Below are positions 35,307 through 43,007 of a DNA stretch of 64,000 nucleotides, piece after piece. Within the stretch, counting starts at the first letter, position 1; every line of letters starts with the position of its first letter. The DNA lies in the NCBI RefSeq assembly GCF_900218015.1, contig NZ_UFQQ01000026.1, positions 1-64,000 of the forward strand, written 5' to 3'. This stretch comes from Rhodopseudomonas pentothenatexigens. GTDB lineage: Bacteria > Pseudomonadota > Alphaproteobacteria > Rhizobiales > Xanthobacteraceae. A model generated the notes under the pieces. That model worked only from the letters and a program-made list of their open reading frames with translations. It did no database searches and was not told the origin of the DNA. Position numbers and translations under genes: made by a program.

Positions 35307-35631
35307 GCAATGACCTTTCAAGGGATGTCCTGGCCGCTTCAATCGGCTTCGTAGGCGATGCGTTCCGATTGGATCCGCCGTTCGATCGCCCGAAGGCCCG
35401 CGCGCGGCAGCCGTCATTCCGGCGCCGCGCATGCGTAACACTCGCCCCGGCATTCGCGAGCCCCTCAGCACGGCGTCCAGACAGACCGGTATGCATCACA
35501 GAACGAGTTGCGCGCCGGGTCAAGGGGTTGACGGCCGTCTTCCAGAAGCTGCTATTACGCCCATTCGTCGAACCGGCCGTTTCGTGCGCCTCGCACGCAG
35601 TGTTAAGCGGTCCAACCATCAGCGAGCCGTC
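35307..35631. other. Divergent intergenic region aapJ / metC
   Basis: 325 bp with no convincing gene; carries promoters for both sides. A candidate rightward promoter is listed at 35528-35558. I looked for a SAM-type riboswitch before metC and for sigma-54 signature spacing (GG-N10-GC) before aapJ and saw nothing convincing. Confidence 0.4.
35528..35558 (+). promoter_or_regulatory. Possible metC promoter
   Basis: TTGACG (35528-35533), 19 bases, TATTAC (35553-35558). The -35 is good; the spacing is longer than ideal. It is about 70 bases upstream of the metC ATG. Confidence 0.35.
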
Positions 35632-36828
35632 ATGGACTCTTCCGATTCCCACGGGACATCATCGCCGCTCAGCACGCAGACCCGTCTCGTCACCGCGGGC
35701 CGCGACACGGCGTCCCAGAAGGGTTTCGTCAATCCGCCGGTGGTGCACGGTTCGACGGTGCTGTACCCGACCGCGGCCGACCTGCACGCCCATCGCGGCG
35801 AGTACTCCTATGGCCGGCACGGCACGCCGACCACCAAGGCGCTGCAGCAGGCGCTGATGGCGCTGGAAGGCGAGCGCTGTGCCGGTGTCGGCATCACCCC
35901 CTCCGGGGTGTCGGCGATCTCGACCGCCCTGCTCGCGGTGGTGAAGGCCGGCGACCATGTCCTGGTTTGTGACAATGCGTATCGCCCGACCAGGCTGTTC
36001 TGCGACCAGATGCTGAAGCGGCTCGGCGTCGAGACCAGCTATTTCGATCCGCTGATCGGAGCCGGCATCGCCGACCATCTTCGCCCGAACACGGCGGCGG
36101 TGGTTGTCGAAGCGCCGGGCTCGCAATCGTTCGAGATACCGGACATCCCGGCGATCGCCGCGGTCGCCAAGCAGCACGGCGCACTGGTGATCGACGACAA
36201 CACCTGGGCGACGCCGCTGTATCACCGCTCGCTGGAACAGGGCGTCGACATCTCGATCCAGGCCGCCACCAAATATATCGGCGGCCATTCCGACATCATG
36301 TTCGGCACCATCTCGGCCAACGCGGCAGCGTGGCCGAAAGTGTCGGAGGCGATCCGGCTGCTCGGCGTCTGCGCCGGGCCGGACGACGTGTTCCTGGCCC
36401 TACGCGGCTTGCGCACCCTCGAGGTGCGGCTCGCCCGGCACTATCAGGCGGGCCTCGAAATGGCCCGCTGGCTCGCCGCGCGTCCCGAAGTGCAGCGCGT
36501 GCTGCATCCGGCGCTCGAAACCGACCCGGGCCATGCGATCTGGAAGCGCGACTTCACCGGGGCGTCGGGCCTGTTCTCGATCGTGCTGCAGGATGCGCCG
36601 CAGGCCGCGGTCGACGCGCTGCTGGATACCGTCAGGCTGTTCGGCATGGGTTATTCGTGGGGCGGGTTCGAAAGCCTGGTGATCCCGTTCGACTGCGCGT
36701 CGTACCGGACGGCGACGGCGTGGAACCCCGGCGGTCCGGCGCTGCGTCTGCATGTCGGGCTGGAATCGACCGACGATCTGAAGGCCGATCTCGACCGCGG
36801 CTTCGCCGCCTTCAACGCGGCGCGGTAA
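35632..36828 (+). CDS. metC: Cystathionine beta-lyase
   Basis: 398 residues from ATG 35632. Cys/Met-metabolism PLP enzyme (fold type I): EYSYGRHGTPTTKALQQAL near the N-terminus, the cofactor Asp in VIDDNTWATPLYH, and the PLP lysine in IQAATKYIGGHSDIMFG (near residue 207). The YSWGGFESL segment near 345 is characteristic of bacterial MetC. It splits cystathionine to homocysteine, ammonia and pyruvate in methionine synthesis. Some alphaproteobacterial members also act on cystine. Upstream in-frame codons were rejected because they lie in the intergenic region. Confidence 0.93.
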   Translation: MDSSDSHGTSSPLSTQTRLVTAGRDTASQKGFVNPPVVHGSTVLYPTAADLHAHRGEYSYGRHGTPTTKALQQALMALEGERCAGVGITPSGVSAISTALLAVVKAGDHVLVCDNAYRPTRLFCDQMLKRLGVETSYFDPLIGAGIADHLRPNTAAVVVEAPGSQSFEIPDIPAIAAVAKQHGALVIDDNTWATPLYHRSLEQGVDISIQAATKYIGGHSDIMFGTISANAAAWPKVSEAIRLLGVCAGPDDVFLALRGLRTLEVRLARHYQAGLEMARWLAARPEVQRVLHPALETDPGHAIWKRDFTGASGLFSIVLQDAPQAAVDALLDTVRLFGMGYSWGGFESLVIPFDCASYRTATAWNPGGPALRLHVGLESTDDLKADLDRGFAAFNAAR

Positions 36829-36841
36829 CCGTTCTCTCCGT

Positions 36842-36953
36842 TATTGCGAGGAGTACCCGGATCGGCGCTTCGCGCCGTCCGAGCACAGGCTCCGCGACGA
36901 AGTAATCCAGCGCCGTGCACTGAGCTGCTGGATTGCTTCGCTGCGCTCGCAAC
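36842..36953. repeat. Dispersed palindromic repeat, family A, copy 2
   Basis: Arms ATTGCGAGGAG and AAGTAATCCAG on the left, CTGGATTGCTTCG and GCTCGCAA on the right. Compared with copy 1 the left arm carries about 40 extra bases that form their own hairpin (CGGCGCTTCGCGCCG). It sits between metC and the convergent LAB_N gene. Confidence 0.8.
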
Positions 36954-37012
36954 GGCGGGGATCGTCTTCGTTCCGATCGCCGCCGAGCAGCATCGAGACG
37001 GTCCGCCGCCGA

Positions 37013-37351
37013 TCAGTTCGGCAGGCTCTCCGAGCCGCGGGCGTGCGTCTTGATGATCAGCATGATGTTGCGGACGTAGATGATGGTGGCCATCGCCTGG
37101 CCGACGATGATCACCGGCTCGCGCTTGGCGATGCCGTAGACCAGCGTCATCAGGCCGCCGCCCATCGAGAAGAACCAGAACGCGATCGGCACCACGCTCT
37201 TGCCGGCGCGCTCGCTGGAAATCCACTGCACCAGGAAGCGCGCAGTGAACAGCAGTTGCGCGACCAGCCCGAACGCCAGCCAGAAATCGAACTTGGCGAC
37301 GAACACGTCGTACAGATAATCGCCCAGTTCCTGGCCATATTGAATCAGCAT
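37013..37351 (-). CDS. LAB_N (lipid A biosynthesis N-terminal domain) small membrane protein
   Basis: 112 residues from ATG 37351, which overlaps the stop of the GT2 gene by one base (TGATG). Three likely membrane helices (about 17-36, 48-68, 76-94). The family signature LLFTARFLVQWISSERAGKS followed by VVPIAFWFFSMGGGLMTLVYG is clear. Stand-alone LAB_N proteins lie beside polyprenyl-phosphate glycosyltransferases. In size and position this one resembles the ArnE/ArnF flippase subunits, so a role in moving lipid-linked sugar is a reasonable inference, not shown. Confidence 0.88.
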   Translation of the reverse strand: MLIQYGQELGDYLYDVFVAKFDFWLAFGLVAQLLFTARFLVQWISSERAGKSVVPIAFWFFSMGGGLMTLVYGIAKREPVIIVGQAMATIIYVRNIMLIIKTHARGSESLPN

Positions 37352-38103
37352 CAGTTCACCTCGGTGGCGACCGGCGTTGCTTTCTTGCGGCGGATCAGCC
37401 ACCACACCCCGGCCAGATCCATCAGTCCGACCCACAGCCGGTCGAAGAAGCCGTAGTTGGACCTGCCCGACAACCGTGGCCGATCGGCGACGTCGACATA
37501 GACGATGTCGAAACCTTCGCGGCGCACCAGCGCCGGCAGGAACCGGTGCAGCCCGTCGAAATACGGCAGTGACAGAAACACCTCGCGGCGGAACGCTTTG
37601 AGACCGCAGCCGGAGTCCCTGGTTCCGTCGCGCAGGATGCCGTTGCGCACCTTGTTGGCGACCCGAGACTGCAGCCGCTTGAACCCGGTGTCCTTGCGCC
37701 CTACCCGCTGGCCGGCGGCCAGACCGACCCGGGCGCCGCCCTGCTCCAGCGCGAAGATCAGATCGGGAATGAACGCCGGGTTGTTCTGGCCGTCACCGTC
37801 GAGCGTTGCCACGATTGCCCCGCGCGCCGCCCGTACTCCGGTCCGCACTGCGGCCGACTGGCCGCACGACGAGCGATGGCGGATCTGGCGTAGATTGGGC
37901 CGCTCGGCGCGTAGCGCGGCGAGCCGCTGCGGCGTGGCATCGGTCGAGCCGTCGTCGACATAGACGATCTCGTAAGCCCAGCGCCCGTCCAGTGCCGCAG
38001 CGATCTCGGCGATCAACGGAGCGACGTTTTCGGCTTCGTTGCGCACCGGTACGACGATGGACACCGCGGGCTGCGGTCCGGACTGGGTCATCGGTTCAGG
38101 CAT
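37351..38103 (-). CDS. Family 2 glycosyltransferase, ArnC/DPM1-like polyprenyl-phosphate sugar transferase
   Basis: 250 residues. GT2 fold: SIVVPVRNEAENVAPLIAEI, the IVYVDDGSTDATPQRL motif, and IVATLDGDGQNNPAFIPDLI with the DxD equivalent. It follows the DPM1/GtrB pattern but has no C-terminal membrane pair, so it is the soluble or peripheral type. It should load a sugar onto polyprenyl phosphate for the ArnT-like enzyme two genes upstream. RgtE of Rhizobium, which makes a polyprenyl-phosphate galacturonate, is a plausible functional relative. Start ATG 38103; an ATG at 38091 is also possible. The sugar is not determinable from sequence. Confidence 0.9.
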   Translation of the reverse strand: MPEPMTQSGPQPAVSIVVPVRNEAENVAPLIAEIAAALDGRWAYEIVYVDDGSTDATPQRLAALRAERPNLRQIRHRSSCGQSAAVRTGVRAARGAIVATLDGDGQNNPAFIPDLIFALEQGGARVGLAAGQRVGRKDTGFKRLQSRVANKVRNGILRDGTRDSGCGLKAFRREVFLSLPYFDGLHRFLPALVRREGFDIVYVDVADRPRLSGRSNYGFFDRLWVGLMDLAGVWWLIRRKKATPVATEVN

Positions 38104-38171
38104 GCTTCGGGACAATCCGGGGCCGTCGGGAACTCGCGGCCGGGGCGCGAACTTGGCGCGCGCCCCGCTTC

Positions 38172-39014
38172 TTATGGGGCCACAGCGTCGCGGGCAACCC
38201 TTTTGAGGCGGTCCCAGGAGGGCCCGTCGAGCGGGTCGATGCCGCCGTCGGGGCGGATGGTGAAGGCCAGCCGACGGGCGGCGAACCAATACCGCACCGC
38301 CATCGCCCCGACGATGCCGAGCAGCGCCCCGGCGACCACGTCGCTGGGGTGATGGGCGAGCAGCACCAGCCGGGTCGCCAGGATCGTCAGCGCATAGACG
38401 ATCATCACACCGGTCAGCCGCGGCCACAGCGCCGAGACCGCAAACGCCAGCGCGGCCGCGGTGATCGAGTGGCCGGACGGCAGGCTGGCATAGGCTTCGT
38501 TCCAGGCGAACAAAGTGAAGTTGAACGGGTCGGCGGCCCCGCCGACGAACGGGCGGCCGCGGCCGATCACGCCCTTGAACACCTCGCCGGCGAGCACCGG
38601 CACCAGGACGGCCAGCAGCAGGTACTGTACCCGGGTGCCGACACCGATCAGCACCGCGCGCGACGCCCCGTGCAGCCGGGGCAGCAGCAGCCATACAGCC
38701 ACCGCCAACCCCGCCAAAATCCAAAGCACGTAACGCGACTTGCCGAATTCGGTCAGGATCCTGATCGGCCACAGCGACGGCGTGCCGCGCGGCAACATCG
38801 CGGAGATCACGACCGCATCGACGGCAAACATCAAGGCTACCGCCACCAGCGACAGCAGCGCCGCCAGCAACAGCGCCTGCCGCGCCGCCCGCCGGGCTGC
38901 CGCCGCGCGTCGCGAATGCGACGGCTCGCGCACCAGCCGTTTGAGCGACCAGCCGATCGCGCGCGGCAGCTCCACCATATAGCCGGGCCTGCCGACGCTG
39001 TTCCTGCCGGCCAT
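38172..39014 (-). CDS. PAP2-family membrane phosphatase
   Basis: 280 residues from ATG 39014, one base from the stop of the ArnT-like gene. Five or six helices, with the three PAP2 phosphatase motifs: KGVIGRGRP (K-x6-RP), SLPSGHSITAA (PSGH) and TRLVLLAHHPSDV (SR-x5-H-x3-D type). Such enzymes dephosphorylate lipid A (LpxE), undecaprenyl pyrophosphate or phosphatidylglycerol phosphate. In this operon removal of a lipid A or polyprenyl phosphate would make room for, or recycle, the lipid carrier. Which substrate is open. Confidence 0.9.
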   Translation of the reverse strand: MAGRNSVGRPGYMVELPRAIGWSLKRLVREPSHSRRAAAARRAARQALLLAALLSLVAVALMFAVDAVVISAMLPRGTPSLWPIRILTEFGKSRYVLWILAGLAVAVWLLLPRLHGASRAVLIGVGTRVQYLLLAVLVPVLAGEVFKGVIGRGRPFVGGAADPFNFTLFAWNEAYASLPSGHSITAAALAFAVSALWPRLTGVMIVYALTILATRLVLLAHHPSDVVAGALLGIVGAMAVRYWFAARRLAFTIRPDGGIDPLDGPSWDRLKRVARDAVAP

Positions 39015-39015
39015 G

Positions 39016-40761
39016 CTATTGCGTGCCCTCGGAGCGGAAGATCGCAATCGACACCGGCTTGCCCTGCGAGAAGTTGTAGCCCTCGATCCGCGCCGCCACG
39101 TTGTAGCGCAACCCGATCGCCTCGGCCCGGCCGGCGAAGGCGCGTTCGCTGCGCGACTCCACGATCGCGAACCGGCAGGTGCCACCGAGCAGGAAGTCGG
39201 CGGCGCCGGAACCGTCGGTCAGCAAAGTCCGGGTATCGGTCATGAACACCAGGCTCGGCTCGTGATAGCCGGCGGCGGCTGCCTTCGGACCGACGCAGAC
39301 TACCTTGCGCAGTTCACGCGCGATCTCGACGCTCGGAAACACCGGACGCAGCGTCGGCACCACCACGCCGAACACCGCAACGCCGAGAAACAGCGACGCC
39401 AGCGCGGCGTTCAACAGCGAGGCTTCGGCGCGGTTGTCGTCGAACAGACGCCACGCGAACAGGCCGAAGATCAGCGACGCCGCCGCGAACGGCCAGGCCA
39501 GAAACATCGGATGACGCGTCAGATACACCGAGCCGATCACCGCCAGCGGCAGGATGATGGCCGGGATCGCGAACCACCACGCCGAGCCGCGGGCCAGCCA
39601 GGAGCGCGACAGCACTTTCCGCTCAATCGCCCCGGCCGTCATGATCGCGATCGCCGGATACAGCGGCAGCACGTAATGCGGCAGCTTGGTGATCACCAGT
39701 TCGAACACGATCCAGGACGGAATCAGCCAGGCCAGGAGGTATTGCGCGCCCGGCTCCCGCCGCGCCCGCCACACCGCGGGAGCGGCCATCGCCGCCAGCG
39801 GCGCGCCGGGCCAGAACGTCGCCCAGAACAGCAGGAAATACAGGCCGGGCGGCGCGCCGTGCGACTCCATCGGGCTGGCGATCTTGCTCAGCATGTCGCC
39901 GCCCACCGAGTCGGCGAAGAAGGTGTCGCCGGCGCGCAGATAGATCGCGATGAACCACGGCAGCACCAGAACCAGCATCCACGGCAGGCCGAGCAGCGGC
40001 CGCAGCCGCCACAGCCAGGCGGCCGAACGGTCGAGGATCGCCAGCGGGATCACCGTCAGCGCGATGAACATCAGGATCAGCGGGCCCTTCAGCAGGATGC
40101 CGCCCGCCAGCGCGGTCCAGAACACCGCCGGCACGATCAACGACCGCTCCGGCCCGATGTCGCCGCGCTGCCAGCCGAGATAGGCCCGCGCCATCGCGCC
40201 CATCGCCGCGGTGACGGCCAGCAGCAGCACCGCGTCGGTCTTGGCGAGTCGCGCCTCGACCCCGAGCAGGATGCAGCTACACAGCAGCAGGCCGGCGACG
40301 ACCGCCCCGCGCCGGCCGACGAACGCCAGCGCCGCCCAATAGGTCATCAGCACCGCACCGATCGCACCGGCGAGCGACGGCACCCGATACAGCCAGATCC
40401 GGACCTGCGCGCGCGGCAAGCCGAGCTTGCCTGCGGTCTCCACCACGGCGGCCTGCAGCCAATAGATGCCGACCGGCTTCTTGTAGCGAACCTCGTCCTG
40501 ATAGCGGATGTCGATGAAATCGCCGGTCTCGACCATCTGCTTGGTCGCCTGCGCGAACCGCGCTTCGTCGCGGTCGATCGGCGGGATGTTGAAGAATCCC
40601 GGCAGGAAGAACAGCAGCCCGACCACCACCAAAAACGCGGTCGCGCGCAGATGGCTCACCGTGACGAAATCCAGCACCGCGACCAGCCCGCGGCCGGGAT
40701 CGACGGTGGTTTTAGGTTCGCGCGGCGCGCCGAAACGGGGTCTGGCAGAGGTCTCGATCAT
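39016..40761 (-). CDS. ArnT-like GT39/GT83 polyprenyl-phosphate glycosyltransferase
   Basis: 581 residues with about 12 membrane helices. The first periplasmic loop has the catalytic region IPPIDRDEARFAQATKQMVE (Asp-Glu motif), followed by RYKKPVGIYWLQAA, typical of ArnT and related enzymes that transfer a sugar from a polyprenyl phosphate onto lipid A or other envelope glycans in the periplasm. The C-terminal soluble part (about 470-581) is also ArnT-like. First gene of a four-gene operon with PAP2, GT2 and LAB_N. In Rhizobium lipid A, related enzymes add galacturonic acid, so lipid A decoration is my preferred role. Confidence 0.9.
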   Translation of the reverse strand: MIETSARPRFGAPREPKTTVDPGRGLVAVLDFVTVSHLRATAFLVVVGLLFFLPGFFNIPPIDRDEARFAQATKQMVETGDFIDIRYQDEVRYKKPVGIYWLQAAVVETAGKLGLPRAQVRIWLYRVPSLAGAIGAVLMTYWAALAFVGRRGAVVAGLLLCSCILLGVEARLAKTDAVLLLAVTAAMGAMARAYLGWQRGDIGPERSLIVPAVFWTALAGGILLKGPLILMFIALTVIPLAILDRSAAWLWRLRPLLGLPWMLVLVLPWFIAIYLRAGDTFFADSVGGDMLSKIASPMESHGAPPGLYFLLFWATFWPGAPLAAMAAPAVWRARREPGAQYLLAWLIPSWIVFELVITKLPHYVLPLYPAIAIMTAGAIERKVLSRSWLARGSAWWFAIPAIILPLAVIGSVYLTRHPMFLAWPFAAASLIFGLFAWRLFDDNRAEASLLNAALASLFLGVAVFGVVVPTLRPVFPSVEIARELRKVVCVGPKAAAAGYHEPSLVFMTDTRTLLTDGSGAADFLLGGTCRFAIVESRSERAFAGRAEAIGLRYNVAARIEGYNFSQGKPVSIAIFRSEGTQ

Positions 40762-40811
40762 CGGTTTCGCATACGCTGAAACCGATACAGCGACAACCGG
40801 TTAGCCGGGCA

Positions 40812-43007
40812 CTATTGAATTCTGACGACAACTGTGTCCGCGGCGCCAGCGGCGTCCATCACGGTGAGCCGGACGAACCCCGGACCGGGCGGCGCGATCA
40901 GCCGTTGTCGCCGTCCGTCGAGCTCGCCGACCGACAGTCCGTTGACCATCACGGTCATCGGCAGCACCCCGCCGGCGACTTTCACCGGCAGCGCGCCGAT
41001 CGACGCTTCGCTGACCGCGTCGATCCGTGATCCGTTCAGCGGAAACTGGATCCGCAGCGCCTTGTCGTCGCCGGCTTGCATCAGGTCGCCTGCCGGCCGG
41101 AACCGGCGGAGCGGCAGCGGCAGCTTGGCATTGCTGGCGACCAGCGTTCCCCGCGGCGCCTTCGGCAGAGGTGCCCGCAGATGCCCGCTGCGGGCGAACG
41201 CGTCGAACAGCACCGGCGCCGCGGCGACGCGGCCGATCATGCCGGGCACCGGAGCACCATCGGGCCGGCCGACCCAGACCCCGATGGTCATCCGGCCGTC
41301 GAATCCGACCGACCAGGCGTCCCGGTAGCCGTAAGACGTGCCGGTCTTGAATGCGATCTGGCTGCGCGCCGCGTTCTCCGGCGGCGGCGTGCCGAGCAGA
41401 ACGCTGCCGACCTGCCACGCCGCAACCTGATCCATCAGACGCAGACTCTCGCGCTTGTCGTTGCCGGAACTCGCGATTTCGCGCAGCGGCAGCACGCTGC
41501 CGAGACGCGGCAGCCCGCTGTAGAGCTGCACCAGGTCGATCAGCTTGACGCCGACGCCGCCGAGCCCCATCGCCAGACCCGGCACCTCGTCCTTGGGCAG
41601 CACCAGCTCGGTGCCGGCCTGCTTCAGCCGCGAGGTCAGGCGCGCCGCACCGACACGGTCGAGCAACGAGATCGCCGGGACGTTGAGCGACAATTGCAGC
41701 GCCTTGCGTATCGGCACGGTGCCCTGGAACGTCATGTCGAAATTCTCCGGCGCATAGGCGCCGAACCGCACCGGCCGGTCGTCGATCAGGCTTTCCGGAT
41801 GAACGAAGCCGTCCTCGAAGGCGAGGCCGTAGATGAACGGCTTCAAGGTCGAGCCAGGCGAGCGAACCGCCCGGGTCATGTCGACCTGGCCGGCGCGGCG
41901 ATCGTCGAAATAATCGGCCGAACCGACATGGGCGAGCACCTCGCCGCTGGCATTGTCGACCGCCACGATGCCGATCGAGATCTCCGGCCCGAGCGCCGCG
42001 GCGCGGTCGCGTGCCAGCGTCTCCAGCGCGCGCTGCATTCCGGCGTCGAGCGTCAGCCGGATCAGCGCCGACTCCTTGTCGGTCGCCACCGCCTGGTCGG
42101 CGGAATGCGGCGCCAGGATCGGCATCGGCTTGCGCTGGCGCAGCACCGGCACCGCCCTCGCCTGGGCCGCATCCTCGGCGCTGACCACGCGATCCTCGAC
42201 CATCCGCGCCAGCACCCGGTCGCGCGCCTCCCGGGCCACGTCCGGATGGCGGTCGAGCCGGCGATGTTCGGGCGATTGCGGCAGCGCCACCAGCAGCGCC
42301 GCTTCGGCCAGCGACAGCCGTTTCGGCTCCTTGCCGAAATAGGCGATCGACGCGGCGCGGATGCCTTCGAGATTGCCGCCATACGGCGCCAGCGCCAGAT
42401 ACAGATCGAGAATCTGCTGCTTCGACAGCGTCTGCTCGAGCTCGACCGCCCGCACCATCTGCCGCAGCTTGGCGCTGAGCGATCGCTGCCGCCGCGGCTC
42501 CATCAGCCGCGCCAGCTGCATGGTGATGGTGGAGCCGCCGGACACGATCCGGCCATGGCTGACGAGCTGCAGCGCGGCGCGCCCGACCGCCAGCGGATCG
42601 ACGCCATGATGCGACCAGAACCGCTTGTCCTCGTAAGCGAACAGCAGCTTGAGGTAGCGCGGATCGACTTCGGTGGCTGCGTCGACGGGCAGCCGCCAGC
42701 GCCCGTCGGCCATCGCGAACGCCCGCAGCAGCTTGCCGTGGCGGTCGACCACCGTGACCGAGGTCTGCCGCGCCTCGTCGAGCGGCAACGGGCCGAGCGA
42801 GACGGCGTAAGCGAAAAGGCCGCCGACCGCTACAACGACCGCAACCGCCGACACGATCGCGCCCCGCTTGAGCCACGCCCATCCTCTCCGCCGGTCATGG
42901 CCGGGCTTGTCCCGGCCATCCACGTCTTTCGCCGTCGACGAGTCAGGCGTGGATGCCCGGGACGAGCCCGGGCATGACGATCGTGGTGGTGTGGGCGCCA
43001 CGCTCAT
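40812..43007 (-). CDS. pbpC: Penicillin-binding protein 1C
   Basis: 731 residues. Membrane anchor near 48-70, GT51 transglycosylase domain about 80-250 (catalytic Glu in YEDKRFWSHHGVD, E126), transpeptidase domain with S386-T-L-K389, S440-L-N442 and K554-T-G556, and a C-terminal BiPBP_C domain (about 640-731). The ATG at 43007 overlaps the alpha-2-macroglobulin stop by 4 bases. Residues 10-38 (SSCPGSSRASTPDSS and on to KPGHD) are encoded entirely by a palindromic repeat, so the cytoplasmic N-terminus is an insertion product. PbpC and alpha-2-macroglobulin are commonly linked; PbpC is thought to repair peptidoglycan after envelope damage. Confidence 0.95.
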   Translation of the reverse strand: MSVAPTPPRSSCPGSSRASTPDSSTAKDVDGRDKPGHDRRRGWAWLKRGAIVSAVAVVVAVGGLFAYAVSLGPLPLDEARQTSVTVVDRHGKLLRAFAMADGRWRLPVDAATEVDPRYLKLLFAYEDKRFWSHHGVDPLAVGRAALQLVSHGRIVSGGSTITMQLARLMEPRRQRSLSAKLRQMVRAVELEQTLSKQQILDLYLALAPYGGNLEGIRAASIAYFGKEPKRLSLAEAALLVALPQSPEHRRLDRHPDVAREARDRVLARMVEDRVVSAEDAAQARAVPVLRQRKPMPILAPHSADQAVATDKESALIRLTLDAGMQRALETLARDRAAALGPEISIGIVAVDNASGEVLAHVGSADYFDDRRAGQVDMTRAVRSPGSTLKPFIYGLAFEDGFVHPESLIDDRPVRFGAYAPENFDMTFQGTVPIRKALQLSLNVPAISLLDRVGAARLTSRLKQAGTELVLPKDEVPGLAMGLGGVGVKLIDLVQLYSGLPRLGSVLPLREIASSGNDKRESLRLMDQVAAWQVGSVLLGTPPPENAARSQIAFKTGTSYGYRDAWSVGFDGRMTIGVWVGRPDGAPVPGMIGRVAAAPVLFDAFARSGHLRAPLPKAPRGTLVASNAKLPLPLRRFRPAGDLMQAGDDKALRIQFPLNGSRIDAVSEASIGALPVKVAGGVLPMTVMVNGLSVGELDGRRQRLIAPPGPGFVRLTVMDAAGAADTVVVRIQ
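42895..42979. repeat. Dispersed palindromic repeat, family B, copy 1 (inside pbpC)
   Basis: Inverted arms TCATGGCCGGGCTTGTCCC and GGACGAGCCCGGGCATGAC, with inner arms CATCCACG and GGCGTGGATG. The entire unit is open in the pbpC frame. A second copy lies at 56709-56797. Confidence 0.85.

Noticed and set aside
35307-35631. SAM riboswitch ahead of metC
   Set aside because: No conserved SAM-I or SAM-II core or pseudoknot pattern could be found by eye.
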